The notes beneath the pieces are model-generated. The model did no database searches. It saw only the letters and a list, made by a program, of their open reading frames with translations, and was not told the origin of the DNA. 64,000 nucleotides of DNA from Modicisalibacter radicis (lineage in GTDB: Bacteria > Pseudomonadota > Gammaproteobacteria > Pseudomonadales > Halomonadaceae). The DNA is taken from the NCBI RefSeq assembly GCF_900961225.1, contig NZ_CAAHFN010000087.1:62001-126000 (forward strand). Direction: 5' to 3'. The position numbers were made by a program, and so were the translations under genes. Of the stretch, positions 1-8,028 are shown one piece after another. How positions within the stretch are numbered: the first letter of the stretch is position 1; every line of letters starts with the position of its first letter.

Positions 1-1466
1 CAGGCGCTTCGACGACCTGGAAGACCCCTCAGCGCTTGTTGATCGCGCTCGGTTCGCTGGCCGTGGCGGCGGTGGGCGGTTTTCTGTTCGAGGAGACCCG
101 CAAGCTCGAGCAGCGCAAGCTCGCCGGCCTGGAGGAGAACCTCAAGGCCGAGGCCACGCTGCTCGCCGAACATGCCGAGCTGACCTTCTCCTCGGCGACA
201 CGGCTGCTGATGGACATCGAGTGGGACAACGACCTGGTGACATTACGCCAGGGGCTGACCGAACAGCCGTTCTATCAGCGCATCCTGCGTACTCCCCAGT
301 TCGCCGGGCTGCTGGTTACCGATGCCGCGGGCGAGCCGGTATTCACCGCCAACCGTCAGCCCATCGAAACTTCCCGGGTGCTGGCACAGCCGCTGTTCGC
401 GGCGCATCGCGCGGGGGAGTTCATGGTGATCGGCGAGCCGTTCGCGCAGGCCGGTGTCCAGCGTCGGCTGATTCCGGTCAGTCAGCGCCTCAACGCCCCC
501 GACGGGGCCTTCGCCGGTGTGGCGGTGGTACTGCTGGATTCCGACTATTTCAGCGATTTCTACGACGCGGTGAGCCGCAACAATCAATACCGGATCGGCA
601 TGTTCCATGCCGACGGCACCACCCTGGCGGTGTTTCCGTCGCCTCACGAGGTGCTGCCGGGGGCGCGCAGGGATCTGGCCGAGCTGTTCGGCTCCCATGC
701 CGCCGATGTCACACGCCTCGAGTCGCCCCTCGACGGTAGCCGGAGGATCGCCGCCTATCGCAACCTGGCGGGCTTTCCCCTGGCGGTGACCGTGTCGCGC
801 AGCTATCGCCAGTTCCGTGATGAACTCGAACCGGATCGATGGCGCAACACCATCCTGTTCTTGATTTTCGCCGCTGGCACGCTGCTTTCGGTGGGGGTCA
901 TCAGCATCAACCTGCGGACCCTGGAGCGGGCCAACCGCGAGCTCGATCGGCTGGCGAGCACCGACGCGCTGCTCGGCATCAGCAATCGCCGACGTTTCGA
1001 GGGCGCGATCCATGGCGAATGGCAGCGCGCTCGGCGAAACGCCCAACCGCTCAGCCTGCTGCTGATCGATGTCGATTACTTCAAGCGCTACAACGACAGC
1101 TACGGCCATCCCGCCGGCGATGCCGCGCTGAAGCAGGTCGCCGGCGTACTGTGCGAAGCCGTCGCCAGGCCCGGGGACCTGGTCGCCCGCTATGGCGGCG
1201 AGGAGCTGGTCGTGCTGCTGCCCGATACGCCCGACGAGGGTGGCCTGACGATCGCCCGGCGAATCCATCAATGCCTGGCGCGCCGCGGAGTGCCTTTCGA
1301 CGATTCGCCCATCGCCGGGCATCTGACCGTGAGCATCGGCGTGGCGACACTGACACCGGGGCGCGACGCTAGCGCGGACGACCTGGTCAAGCGTGCCGAC
1401 GACGCGCTGTATCGGGCCAAGTCCCAGGGACGCAATCGCACCGCCGTGGCCGGGGGAAGCGACTGA
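1..1466 (+). CDS. Membrane-bound diguanylate cyclase with dCACHE-like sensor, 5' end outside window
   Basis: Makes cyclic di-GMP from two GTP at the inner membrane. The frame is open to the window edge, so the true start may lie upstream; the first in-window start candidate is TTG at 36, giving 476 residues. From that start there is a membrane segment at about residues 2-16, a periplasmic sensor region of about 250 residues resembling a dCACHE domain (around FYDAVSRNNQYRIGMFHADG), a second membrane segment at about 271-292, and a C-terminal GGDEF domain. The active-site motif is GGEEL (about residue 386), preceded by RPGD at the position of the RxxD inhibitory site, so product inhibition is expected. 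There is no EAL domain. The gene converges on the small RNA at 1489-1650. The domain call is firm; the sensed ligand is unknown. Confidence 0.9.
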   Translation, partial: GASTTWKTPQRLLIALGSLAVAAVGGFLFEETRKLEQRKLAGLEENLKAEATLLAEHAELTFSSATRLLMDIEWDNDLVTLRQGLTEQPFYQRILRTPQFAGLLVTDAAGEPVFTANRQPIETSRVLAQPLFAAHRAGEFMVIGEPFAQAGVQRRLIPVSQRLNAPDGAFAGVAVVLLDSDYFSDFYDAVSRNNQYRIGMFHADGTTLAVFPSPHEVLPGARRDLAELFGSHAADVTRLESPLDGSRRIAAYRNLAGFPLAVTVSRSYRQFRDELEPDRWRNTILFLIFAAGTLLSVGVISINLRTLERANRELDRLASTDALLGISNRRRFEGAIHGEWQRARRNAQPLSLLLIDVDYFKRYNDSYGHPAGDAALKQVAGVLCEAVARPGDLVARYGGEELVVLLPDTPDEGGLTIARRIHQCLARRGVPFDDSPIAGHLTVSIGVATLTPGRDASADDLVKRADDALYRAKSQGRNRTAVAGGSD

Positions 1467-1488
1467 CCCGGGGCTGGAAAGGCCGCCA

Positions 1489-1520
1489 TAAAAAACGCCC
1501 CGCGGGTCAACGCGGGGCGT
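1489..1520 (-). terminator. Rho-independent terminator
   Basis: A 10-bp perfect stem, ACGCCCCGCG (1495-1504) against CGCGGGGCGT (1511-1520), with a 6-base loop. It is followed on the minus strand by a run of Ts (1490-1495). It ends the small RNA and probably the siderophore operon; on the plus strand there is no T-run after it. Confidence 0.88.
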
Positions 1521-1650
1521 GGCTACTGCCGTTCCGGGCTTCCTTGGCGGTCGAGACGTCCTGTCTAGAGGGTGCCTTGCCTGCCTGTCGTCGGCCATCC
1601 TGGCCGGTAGCAATCCTTGCTTGCGCAATCATCCTGATCACGATCGAACG
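1489..1650 (-). ncRNA. Candidate CsrB/RsmY/RsmZ-like small RNA with GGA hairpins
   Basis: A roughly 160-nt minus-strand transcript can be drawn from the promoter at 1656-1684 to a terminator at 1489-1520. Six GGA motifs occur in it. Three lie in perfect 4-bp-stem hairpins with an AGGAN loop: AGCAAGGATTGCT (1609-1621), GGCCAGGATGGCC (1593-1605) and AGACAGGACGTCT (1554-1566). A weaker one, ATCAGGATGAT, lies at 1628-1638. This is the architecture of RNAs that titrate the translational repressor CsrA/RsmA. The RNA lies just 3' of the siderophore ATPase gene on the same strand, so read-through or 3' processing could also produce it. I saw no GacA-type upstream box (TGTAAG-N6-CTTACA) by eye. The family is inferred from motif structure, not from a database match. 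Confidence 0.82.
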
Positions 1651-1655
1651 ACTTC

Positions 1656-1684
1656 AATATAGTATACGTGTTAATTAGTGTAAA
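1656..1684 (-). promoter_or_regulatory. Sigma-70 promoter of the GGA-motif small RNA
   Basis: On the minus strand a -35 TTTACA (1679-1684, 5 of 6 consensus) and a -10 TATATT (1656-1661, 5 of 6) are separated by exactly 17 bases. The flanking DNA is AT-rich in an otherwise GC-rich window. The predicted start is near 1649-1650. Confidence 0.75.
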
Positions 1685-1745
1685 GCGCAGATTGGGGGTG
1701 TTTTTTATAACCCATGTTTATAGGTTGGCTGCGAGTCATGGCCGG

Positions 1746-2582
1746 CTAATCCGCACTACCGGTCAAAGGCTCCGCGGTACGCCGCATGTTGGCGAGGATC
1801 GGGCTGCCCGTCGCCGGATCGCTGAGCAGCGTGCAATCGACCCCATAGAGCCGGCGCACCAGCTCGGCGGTGACCACCGTGCTTGGCGAGCCGGCGGCGA
1901 TGACACGGCCGGCGTGCATGGCGACCAGGTGGTCGGCGAAGCGACAGGCGCTGACCAGGTCGTGGACCACCATTACCAGCGTCTTGCCGGTTGCGGCCAG
2001 TGCCCGAATCAGCTCGAAGACCTCGATCTGATGGCCCAGGTCGAGCGCCGAGGTGGGCTCGTCGAGCAGCAGCAGCGGCGTCTGCTGGGCGATCGCCATG
2101 GCGATCCAGGCGCGCTGGCGCTGGCCGCCCGACATCGCTTCCAGCGGCCGCTCGGCGAGATTGGCCAGGTCGGCCGCGGCCAGCGCCTCGTCGACCACCC
2201 GCCGGTCCTCGGCCGACCATTGGCGCAGCCACCCCTGGTGCGGCTGACGGCCGAAGCGGATCAGTTCGGCCACGGTCAGCCCCTCCGGCGCGTGGGTTTG
2301 CTGGGGCAACAGCGCCAGGCGCCGGGCCAGTTCCCGCGCTGGCAGGCGCTGAATGTCGCGGCCGTCGAGCAGCACCGCGCCCGCCGAGGGCGCATGCAGA
2401 CGGGCGAGGCCGGCCAGCAGCGTCGACTTGCCGCAGCCGTTGGGGCCGACGATGGCGGTGACCTGGCCACGCGGCAGCGTCAGGTCGAGCGCCTCGATCA
2501 CCGTCAGGTGGCCGGCGCCGCGGCCGTAGCCCAGCCCCAGCCCCCGGGCGACAAGCGGCGCGTCGTCCATGTCTTGCTCCAT
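1746..2582 (-). CDS. Siderophore ABC transporter ATP-binding protein (FepC/FecE family)
   Basis: The cytoplasmic ATPase that powers uptake of a ferric siderophore through the two permeases encoded upstream. The 278-residue protein shows Walker A GPNGCGKST (about residues 46-54), signature SGGQRQRAWIAMA, Walker B LLLLDEPTSALD and a switch histidine in VVHDL. The start at 2582 is chosen because its ATG overlaps the permease stop by one base (TGATG) and a GAGGAGG ribosome site sits just upstream; a longer in-frame start at 2618 would overlap the permease by 37 bases. It is the last gene of the five-gene operon. The exact siderophore cannot be told from the ATPase. Confidence 0.93.
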   Translation of the reverse strand: MEQDMDDAPLVARGLGLGYGRGAGHLTVIEALDLTLPRGQVTAIVGPNGCGKSTLLAGLARLHAPSAGAVLLDGRDIQRLPARELARRLALLPQQTHAPEGLTVAELIRFGRQPHQGWLRQWSAEDRRVVDEALAAADLANLAERPLEAMSGGQRQRAWIAMAIAQQTPLLLLDEPTSALDLGHQIEVFELIRALAATGKTLVMVVHDLVSACRFADHLVAMHAGRVIAAGSPSTVVTAELVRRLYGVDCTLLSDPATGSPILANMRRTAEPLTGSAD

Positions 2583-3724
2583 CAATGCCTCCTCATGGCG
2601 GGGCTCAGCAGGATCCACAGCAGCATCGGCCCGCCGACGATCGCGGTGACGATGCCTACCGGGACTTCGATCGGCGCCAGCGCCAGCCGCCCGGCGAGAT
2701 CAGCGGCGACCATCACCAGCGCGCCGGCGAGCGCCGAACCGACGAGCGGCACGCCGCGTGGCGACGACAGGTGGCGGGCGATCTCGGGGCCGATCAGCGC
2801 GACCAGCCCGACCGGGCCGGCGACCGCCACGGCCAGCGCGGTCAGCGCGACCGCCAGGCCCAGCGCCAGGTAGCGACAGGCGCGCACGCGAATGCCCAGG
2901 CCCTGCGCGACGCTGTCGGAAAAGCGCAGTACCGCCAGTGGCCGGGTCAGCCACTGGGCGGCGACCAGGCCCAGCGCGAGCCCCACGACCAGCACGCCCA
3001 ACGCCTCCCCGTCGCGAGCGTTGAGACTGCCGATGGTCCATGGGTAGGCGGCATTGGCGGTGTCGATGGCGACCCGTGCGAGCAACAGCTGGGTGAGCGC
3101 ACCGAATACCGCGCCCACGCCGATGCCGGCGACGATGAAGCGATAGCCCCGGGTGCCGGCGCCGCCGGCCAGACCGAAGGTGATCGCGGTCGCCGTCGCC
3201 GCGCCGGCCAGCGCCATGGCCGGTGGCGCGATGCTCACGCCGAGCCCGACCACCGAGGCCACGGCGAAGGCGGTGGCACCGTTGTCGATGCCGATGATCC
3301 CCGGCGTGGCCAGACGGTTGCGCGCCAGGGTCTGCATCAGGCAGCCGGCCAGGGCGAAGGCGCCGCCGGTGGCCAGCCCCGCGGCGAGCCGCATCAGGCG
3401 CAGCTCCTGGACCACGAACACCGTCATCGGCTCGCCGTGGCCGAACAGCGCGCGGCCGGCCTCGAGTGGTGAAAGCGGCACGCCGCCCAGGCACAGCGAC
3501 AACCAGGCGACGATCAGCAGCACTGCGGCCAGGCCCAGGTTGGCGGCGCTTGCCCGGCGGTCGACGAGCACCGCCCGCCCGCCGGGCAGCGCCAGCCGCC
3601 AGGTACCTGTGGGTGGCGCCACGCGCGGCGCCTCGTCGCGCGGCGCGAGTGTCGCTCTCCGGTACGGCGAGCCGGGGTCATGGCTGGGCGACATCAGCTC
3701 CCCTGGTGGATTGGTCGGGTTCAT
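2582..3724 (-). CDS. Siderophore ABC transporter permease (FecD/FepG family)
   Basis: The second integral membrane subunit of the iron-siderophore importer (FecCD family), 380 residues. A non-membrane N-terminal extension of about 65 residues, rich in Pro, Arg and Ser, precedes the usual set of hydrophobic helices; this is longer than in typical family members. The FecCD-type region GGAFALAGCLMQTLARNRLATPGIIGIDNGA is present. Its ATG (3724) overlaps the stop of the upstream permease as ATGA, indicating translational coupling. The frame stays open far upstream, but the ATGA junction and the start of homology favour this start. Confidence 0.9.
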   Translation of the reverse strand: MNPTNPPGELMSPSHDPGSPYRRATLAPRDEAPRVAPPTGTWRLALPGGRAVLVDRRASAANLGLAAVLLIVAWLSLCLGGVPLSPLEAGRALFGHGEPMTVFVVQELRLMRLAAGLATGGAFALAGCLMQTLARNRLATPGIIGIDNGATAFAVASVVGLGVSIAPPAMALAGAATATAITFGLAGGAGTRGYRFIVAGIGVGAVFGALTQLLLARVAIDTANAAYPWTIGSLNARDGEALGVLVVGLALGLVAAQWLTRPLAVLRFSDSVAQGLGIRVRACRYLALGLAVALTALAVAVAGPVGLVALIGPEIARHLSSPRGVPLVGSALAGALVMVAADLAGRLALAPIEVPVGIVTAIVGGPMLLWILLSPAMRRH

Positions 3725-4752
3725 AGCGTCGGCAGGCGGCGGGCGCGGACCACCGCGATCAGTACCGGGGCGCCGATCAGCGCGGTGATCACCCCCAGCG
3801 GCAACTCGGAGGGTGCCACGACCAGCCGCGAGACGATATCCGCGGCGATCACCACGATCGGCCCCAGCGGCACGGCGAGCCACAGCGTGCGGCGGATATC
3901 CGGACCGGTCAGGGCGCGCGCGGCGAATGGCACCACCAGCCCGACGAAGGCGATCGGCCCGGCGACGGCGGTGGCCGCGCCGACCAGCAGCGCCACCACG
4001 CCGATCGCCAGCAGCCGCACGACGCGCGGATGGTGGCCCAGCCCCACGGCGACCCGCTCGCCCAGGGCCAGCGCCGCCAGCGGCCGGCCGATCGCCAGCG
4101 TCAGCAGTCCGGCGATCGCCAGGCTGGGCAGGATCGCCTGCAGGTCGGCGAGGCGGCGGCCGGCCAGGCTGCCGACGATCCAGAAGCGGATCTCGTCGGC
4201 GGCGCGCTGGTCGGCGAGCAGCAACAGCGAGGTCAGCGCGCCGAGCAGCCCCGAAAGCACCGCGCCGGCGAGCACCAGGCGGACCGGATCGTTGCCCACG
4301 CCGCCGAGCCGCGACGCGGCGAGCACGCACAGGCAGCCGCCCAGCGCGCCGAGCTGGGCCACGGGGACGCGCAGGGTCGCGGCGCTGGCGCCGAGCACCA
4401 GGGCGATGGCCACGGCGAAGGCGCTGCCGGCGCTGACGCCGAGCAGCCCGGGTTCGGCCAGCGGGTTGCGCGCCACCGCCTGCAGCAGCGCGCCGGCGAT
4501 ACCCAGCGCGGCGCCTACCGCCAGGCCGACCAGGGTGCGCGGTCCACGCAGCGCGCCGATCACGAAGCGTGCCTCGTCGCTGGCGCCCTGGCTGCCGAGC
4601 AGCGTTGCCAGCGAGGCCAGCGGCCCGACCTCGCCGGCACCGATCAGCAGACTGCCCAGGCACAATACGGCCAGCCCGGCGACGAGCGCCAGGCCGGTCG
4701 TCAGCAGGCCGGCGCGGCGCCTCGTCGGCGCGGTGTGCTCAACGACACTCAT
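3721..4752 (-). CDS. Siderophore ABC transporter permease (FecC/FepD family)
   Basis: The first membrane subunit of the iron-siderophore importer, 343 residues. It has about ten hydrophobic segments and the family region GAALGIAGALLQAVARNPLAEPGLLGVSAGSAFAV. It would pair with the permease encoded next and the FepC-type ATPase to form the inner-membrane complex. It starts 38 bases after the binding-protein gene and ends in an ATGA overlap with the second permease. Confidence 0.93.
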   Translation of the reverse strand: MSVVEHTAPTRRRAGLLTTGLALVAGLAVLCLGSLLIGAGEVGPLASLATLLGSQGASDEARFVIGALRGPRTLVGLAVGAALGIAGALLQAVARNPLAEPGLLGVSAGSAFAVAIALVLGASAATLRVPVAQLGALGGCLCVLAASRLGGVGNDPVRLVLAGAVLSGLLGALTSLLLLADQRAADEIRFWIVGSLAGRRLADLQAILPSLAIAGLLTLAIGRPLAALALGERVAVGLGHHPRVVRLLAIGVVALLVGAATAVAGPIAFVGLVVPFAARALTGPDIRRTLWLAVPLGPIVVIAADIVSRLVVAPSELPLGVITALIGAPVLIAVVRARRLPTL

Positions 4753-4790
4753 GGCCTACCCGGCGGGCCGGGCGCGAAAACGACGCGGGC

Positions 4791-5720
4791 TCATCGAATG
4801 GCCGCGGCGATGTCGTCGAGGATCGCCTCGGCGGCCAGCGGTCCCGACGCACTGGTCCATAGCTGTCCGTCCACCGGGACCACCTGGCCACGCTCGATGA
4901 CCCCGAGCCGAGCGAAGGCGGGCGATGCCTTGGCGGACGCCAGGGCCTCGTCGCCCTCGGCGTTGAGGGTCGCCAGGAACAGCCAGTCGTTATCGATGCG
5001 CGACAGGTTCTCCAGACTCAGCGGATCGCTGTGCGGCCGCCCGGCCTTGACGATACCGCCGTCGTCGACCTCGAAACCGCTGGCCGCGAGCAGCGTGCTG
5101 GAGAAGATCCGCGGCGACATCACCAGCGCGCCCTGGGGCATCCAGCGCACCAGGCTGGCGCTGGCCCGTGTCGCCGGGTTCTCGCGCAATTCGGCGGCAC
5201 GCGCCTCGACGGCGGCGATCGCCTCCTCGACCGGTGCTTCGCGGCCCAGCGCGCGGGCGAAGAAGCGCGCCTCCTGCTTCCAGCTGTCGGGGGTATAGGG
5301 CTCGACATCGGGTACCAGGGTCGGGGCGATCTGCGACAGCAGCTTGTATTGCGTTTCGGGCAGCCGCGACGAGGCGAGAATGAGGTCGGGACGCTGGGCG
5401 ACCACGGCTTCGATGTTGGTCTCGCGGGCGGTGCCGACGATGGCGATGTCGCCGGCCCGATCCTGCAGGTAGCGGGCCACACCCTCGCCGCCGCGCGTGG
5501 CGACCGCCGCGAGCGGCGTCACACCGGCGGCCAGCGCGGTGTCCAGGGCGCCTTCGTAGAGCGTGACCACGCGTTGCGGCTGGCCGTCGACGCTGACCTC
5601 GCCGTAGGCGCTGTCGAGGGTGCGGGCGCTGGCCGGCAGCGCCGCCAGGATCAGGCTCAGGGCCAGGCCGGCGAACAGCGTGGCCGGGCCGCGCCGGTGA
5701 TGAACAGCAGTGGGCATCAA
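4791..5720 (-). CDS. Periplasmic ferric-siderophore binding protein (Peripla_BP_2 family)
   Basis: Captures the iron-siderophore in the periplasm and delivers it to the FecCD-type permeases. The 309-residue protein begins with a signal peptide (hydrophobic core up to about residue 32, ending ALPASA). The body has family features: VVTLYEGALDTALAAGVTPLAAV near the N-terminus and RPDLILASSRLPETQYKLLSQIAPTLV in the first lobe. The ribosome site CAGGAGATAG precedes the ATG at 5720. It lies 48 bases after the TonB-receptor gene and is co-directional with the whole uptake operon. Substrate specificity is unknown. Confidence 0.92.
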   Translation of the reverse strand: MMPTAVHHRRGPATLFAGLALSLILAALPASARTLDSAYGEVSVDGQPQRVVTLYEGALDTALAAGVTPLAAVATRGGEGVARYLQDRAGDIAIVGTARETNIEAVVAQRPDLILASSRLPETQYKLLSQIAPTLVPDVEPYTPDSWKQEARFFARALGREAPVEEAIAAVEARAAELRENPATRASASLVRWMPQGALVMSPRIFSSTLLAASGFEVDDGGIVKAGRPHSDPLSLENLSRIDNDWLFLATLNAEGDEALASAKASPAFARLGVIERGQVVPVDGQLWTSASGPLAAEAILDDIAAAIR

Positions 5721-5768
5721 CTATCTCCTGTGGATGGGGCGGGGGGCGGCATGCTTGTTCCGTTGCGC

Positions 5769-7745
5769 TCAGAAGTCGACATTCAGGCCCAGCCAATAGC
5801 GGCGGCCGTCCTCGACATAGCCGTATTCGTCGTAGGTCACGTTCTCGTCGAACAGGTTGTAGACGCCCATGTTGACACGCGCCTGCCGGGTCAGCTGGTA
5901 GCCGAAACCGGTGTCGACGAAAGTGTACGAGGGGGCGACCAGCGAGTTCTGCGAAGGGCCCGTGGTGGGCTGGCTCTCCTCGCCGCGGTAGGTGACCCGC
6001 GCCCAGGGGGTGAGCCGCTCGCTGGCCTGCCAGTCGAGGCCGGCCGTCACCTGATGCTTGGGCAACTGGGTCAGCGGCTCACCTTCGTACTCACCGCTCT
6101 TCTGCTCGGAATCGGTGTAGGTGTAACTGGTCGAGAACTCCAGCGTCTCGGTGAGCGGCGCCGACAACGAGAGTTCGACGCCCCGGGTCACTGCCTCGTC
6201 GATATTGTATCGCGTATTCGTCAGCAGATTGCCGTCTTCGTCGGTATCGTACTGCGTCACCGGTGGGCAGCTCGTTGCCGACTGGCAGCGTACCCGGGTG
6301 ATCTTGTCCTCGAAATCGTTATGGAACACGGTGATGCCGGCGTTCAGGCCGCCGCGGGTCGAGTAGAGCAGAGCCAGTTCCTTGTTGAGCGAGGTTTCCG
6401 GCTCAAGGTCGGGGTTTCCATAGGTCGTGCCGCCACGGCTGATGGCGCCCCAGTCGGCGGCGATCTCGCGCAGGTTGGGCGAGCGGTAACCGCTGGAGAC
6501 GCCGCCCTTGAGCGTCCACCGCGGGGTCATGTTCCAGACGCTGTAGAGGCGCGGGCTGACATGGCTGCCGTAGTTCTCGTTGTCGTCGAGACGTACGCCA
6601 CCGGTCAGCGACCAGTCCCGGGTGAGCATCCATTCGTCCTCGGCATACATCGCCCATTGCGACGTCTCGACCCGGGTGCGATCGGAGATCTGGTTGGAGG
6701 TGGTGTCGACGAGTTCCTCCTCCTCGTAGCTCACCCCCAGTGTCAGCATGTGGGCGTCGAGCGGCATCACCAGGCTGGATTTGGCGGTGGTGTTGGTGAT
6801 TTCCATCTCGCGGCTCTTGTTCTCGCTGACCTCGCGCTGGACGTAGCTCTCGCTGGTGCCGATGTTCCAGCGACCGGTATGGGTGAGCGCAAAATGCTCG
6901 CGGGTGTACTCGTTGTAGCTGTCCTCGCAGCCGCCACGGCAACCTTCGCTGGGTGCCGAGCGGCCCACGTTGGAATCGCGGGTCTGTTCCGAGGTGCCGG
7001 CTTCGAGGGCGAAGTCGTGGTCGTCGCCGGGGGTCAGGGTCAATCGCGCGGTGAGACTCTGCAGGTCCTTGTCCTCGTAGCCGTTGACGATCTCGTCCTC
7101 CTCCCGCGAGCTGACCTGACCGTAGAGCTGCAGGCCGAGCAGGTCGGACTTTAGCGGGCCGCTGAGGTAGAGGTTGCTCTGCTGGCTGTTGCCGGAATCG
7201 CTGTCCTCCTGGATGACGCTCTGCACCTGCAGGCTGCCGTGCCACTGGTCGGCGACCTTGCGGGTGATGATGTTGATCACCCCGCCGATGGCGTCCGAGC
7301 CGTAGAGGGTCGACATCGGCCCGCGGATCACCTCGATGCGCTCGATCGCCTGCAACGGCGGCAGCCAGTCCTGCTCGAAACCGGCGCTGCCGTTGGGGCG
7401 GGTTTCGCGGGTCGTCTGCGGCCGGCCGTCGACGAGGATCAGCGTGTACTGAGAAGGCATGCCGCGAATGCTGATGTCGGCGCCGTTGTCGCCGGCCCCG
7501 CCACCGGTGACGATCACCCCGGGCACGTCGCGCAGGGCGTCGGTGACGTTCTGGTAGTAGCGATCCTCGAGGTCCTCGCGCTCGAGCACGCTGATCGAGG
7601 CCGGGGCGTTCTTGGTCAGCTGTTCATAGCCGGCGGCCGTCACCACGACCTCGTCGAGTTCACTGGCTTGCTGGGCCAGCACCGGCAGTGGTGTGGCCAG
7701 GCCGGCGCCCAGCAGCAATAGCGTGGTCCGGGAGAATTCCAACAT
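5769..7745 (-). CDS. TonB-dependent siderophore receptor (CirA/FepA-like)
   Basis: The outer-membrane gated beta-barrel for a ferric siderophore, 658 residues. A signal peptide ends around LPVLAQQ and is followed by a TonB-box-like DEVVVTA. The plug domain follows ([48 protein letters not shown]), then barrel strands ending in the aromatic C-terminus WLGLNVDF. An extracellular-loop segment CRGGCEDSYNEY contains two cysteines. The general plug pattern resembles catecholate receptors such as CirA, so a catechol siderophore is plausible but unproven. It is the first gene of the operon and is preceded by Fur-like boxes at 7798-7822. Confidence 0.93.
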   Translation of the reverse strand: MLEFSRTTLLLLGAGLATPLPVLAQQASELDEVVVTAAGYEQLTKNAPASISVLEREDLEDRYYQNVTDALRDVPGVIVTGGGAGDNGADISIRGMPSQYTLILVDGRPQTTRETRPNGSAGFEQDWLPPLQAIERIEVIRGPMSTLYGSDAIGGVINIITRKVADQWHGSLQVQSVIQEDSDSGNSQQSNLYLSGPLKSDLLGLQLYGQVSSREEDEIVNGYEDKDLQSLTARLTLTPGDDHDFALEAGTSEQTRDSNVGRSAPSEGCRGGCEDSYNEYTREHFALTHTGRWNIGTSESYVQREVSENKSREMEITNTTAKSSLVMPLDAHMLTLGVSYEEEELVDTTSNQISDRTRVETSQWAMYAEDEWMLTRDWSLTGGVRLDDNENYGSHVSPRLYSVWNMTPRWTLKGGVSSGYRSPNLREIAADWGAISRGGTTYGNPDLEPETSLNKELALLYSTRGGLNAGITVFHNDFEDKITRVRCQSATSCPPVTQYDTDEDGNLLTNTRYNIDEAVTRGVELSLSAPLTETLEFSTSYTYTDSEQKSGEYEGEPLTQLPKHQVTAGLDWQASERLTPWARVTYRGEESQPTTGPSQNSLVAPSYTFVDTGFGYQLTRQARVNMGVYNLFDENVTYDEYGYVEDGRRYWLGLNVDF

Positions 7746-7797
7746 GAGTTCACCTTGCTTAGTGGATGCGAGCCGTCGTCGAGACGCGGCTCGCTTT

Positions 7798-7822
7798 GTT
7801 AATAAGAATCTTTATCATTGAG
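7798..7822 (-). promoter_or_regulatory. Overlapping Fur-box-like sites upstream of the receptor operon
   Basis: On the minus strand two overlapping 19-mers resemble the Fur consensus GATAATGATAATCATTATC. GATAAAGATTCTTATTAAC (7798-7816) matches 14 of 19, and CTCAATGATAAAGATTCTT (7804-7822) matches 12 of 19; they are offset by 6 bases, as is common at Fur targets. The same DNA contains a perfect 8-bp inverted repeat AAGAATCT/AGATTCTT (7804-7811, 7821-7828). It sits about 55-80 bases before the receptor start, so iron repression is expected. Confidence 0.7.
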
Positions 7823-8028
7823 ATTCTTCCACAGAACTCGTTGGATTTCCCGGTACGCCATGTTGCGCATCGCGCAACGAAGCATTGGCTTGCGCAGTAT
7901 TATACCAGGCGTAAACGCAAATTGTTTACAACCCGAGCGGTTGTTATGCGAGACTCCCTGCTCAATCCAATCCAGCCGCGCACGACGTCCATCGGCTGTG
8001 GTGCGGCACGACCAGATCGATTATCGCC

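Noticed and set aside
1685..1900. GacA upstream activating box for the Rsm-like RNA
   Set aside because: No TGTAAG-N6-CTTACA or close variant was found in this stretch, so no such site is annotated.
2582..4663. 693-codon single permease frame on the minus strand
   Set aside because: The first 313 codons overlap the other permease in a different frame; the ATGA junction at 3721-3724 and the start of homology show that the gene begins at 3724.
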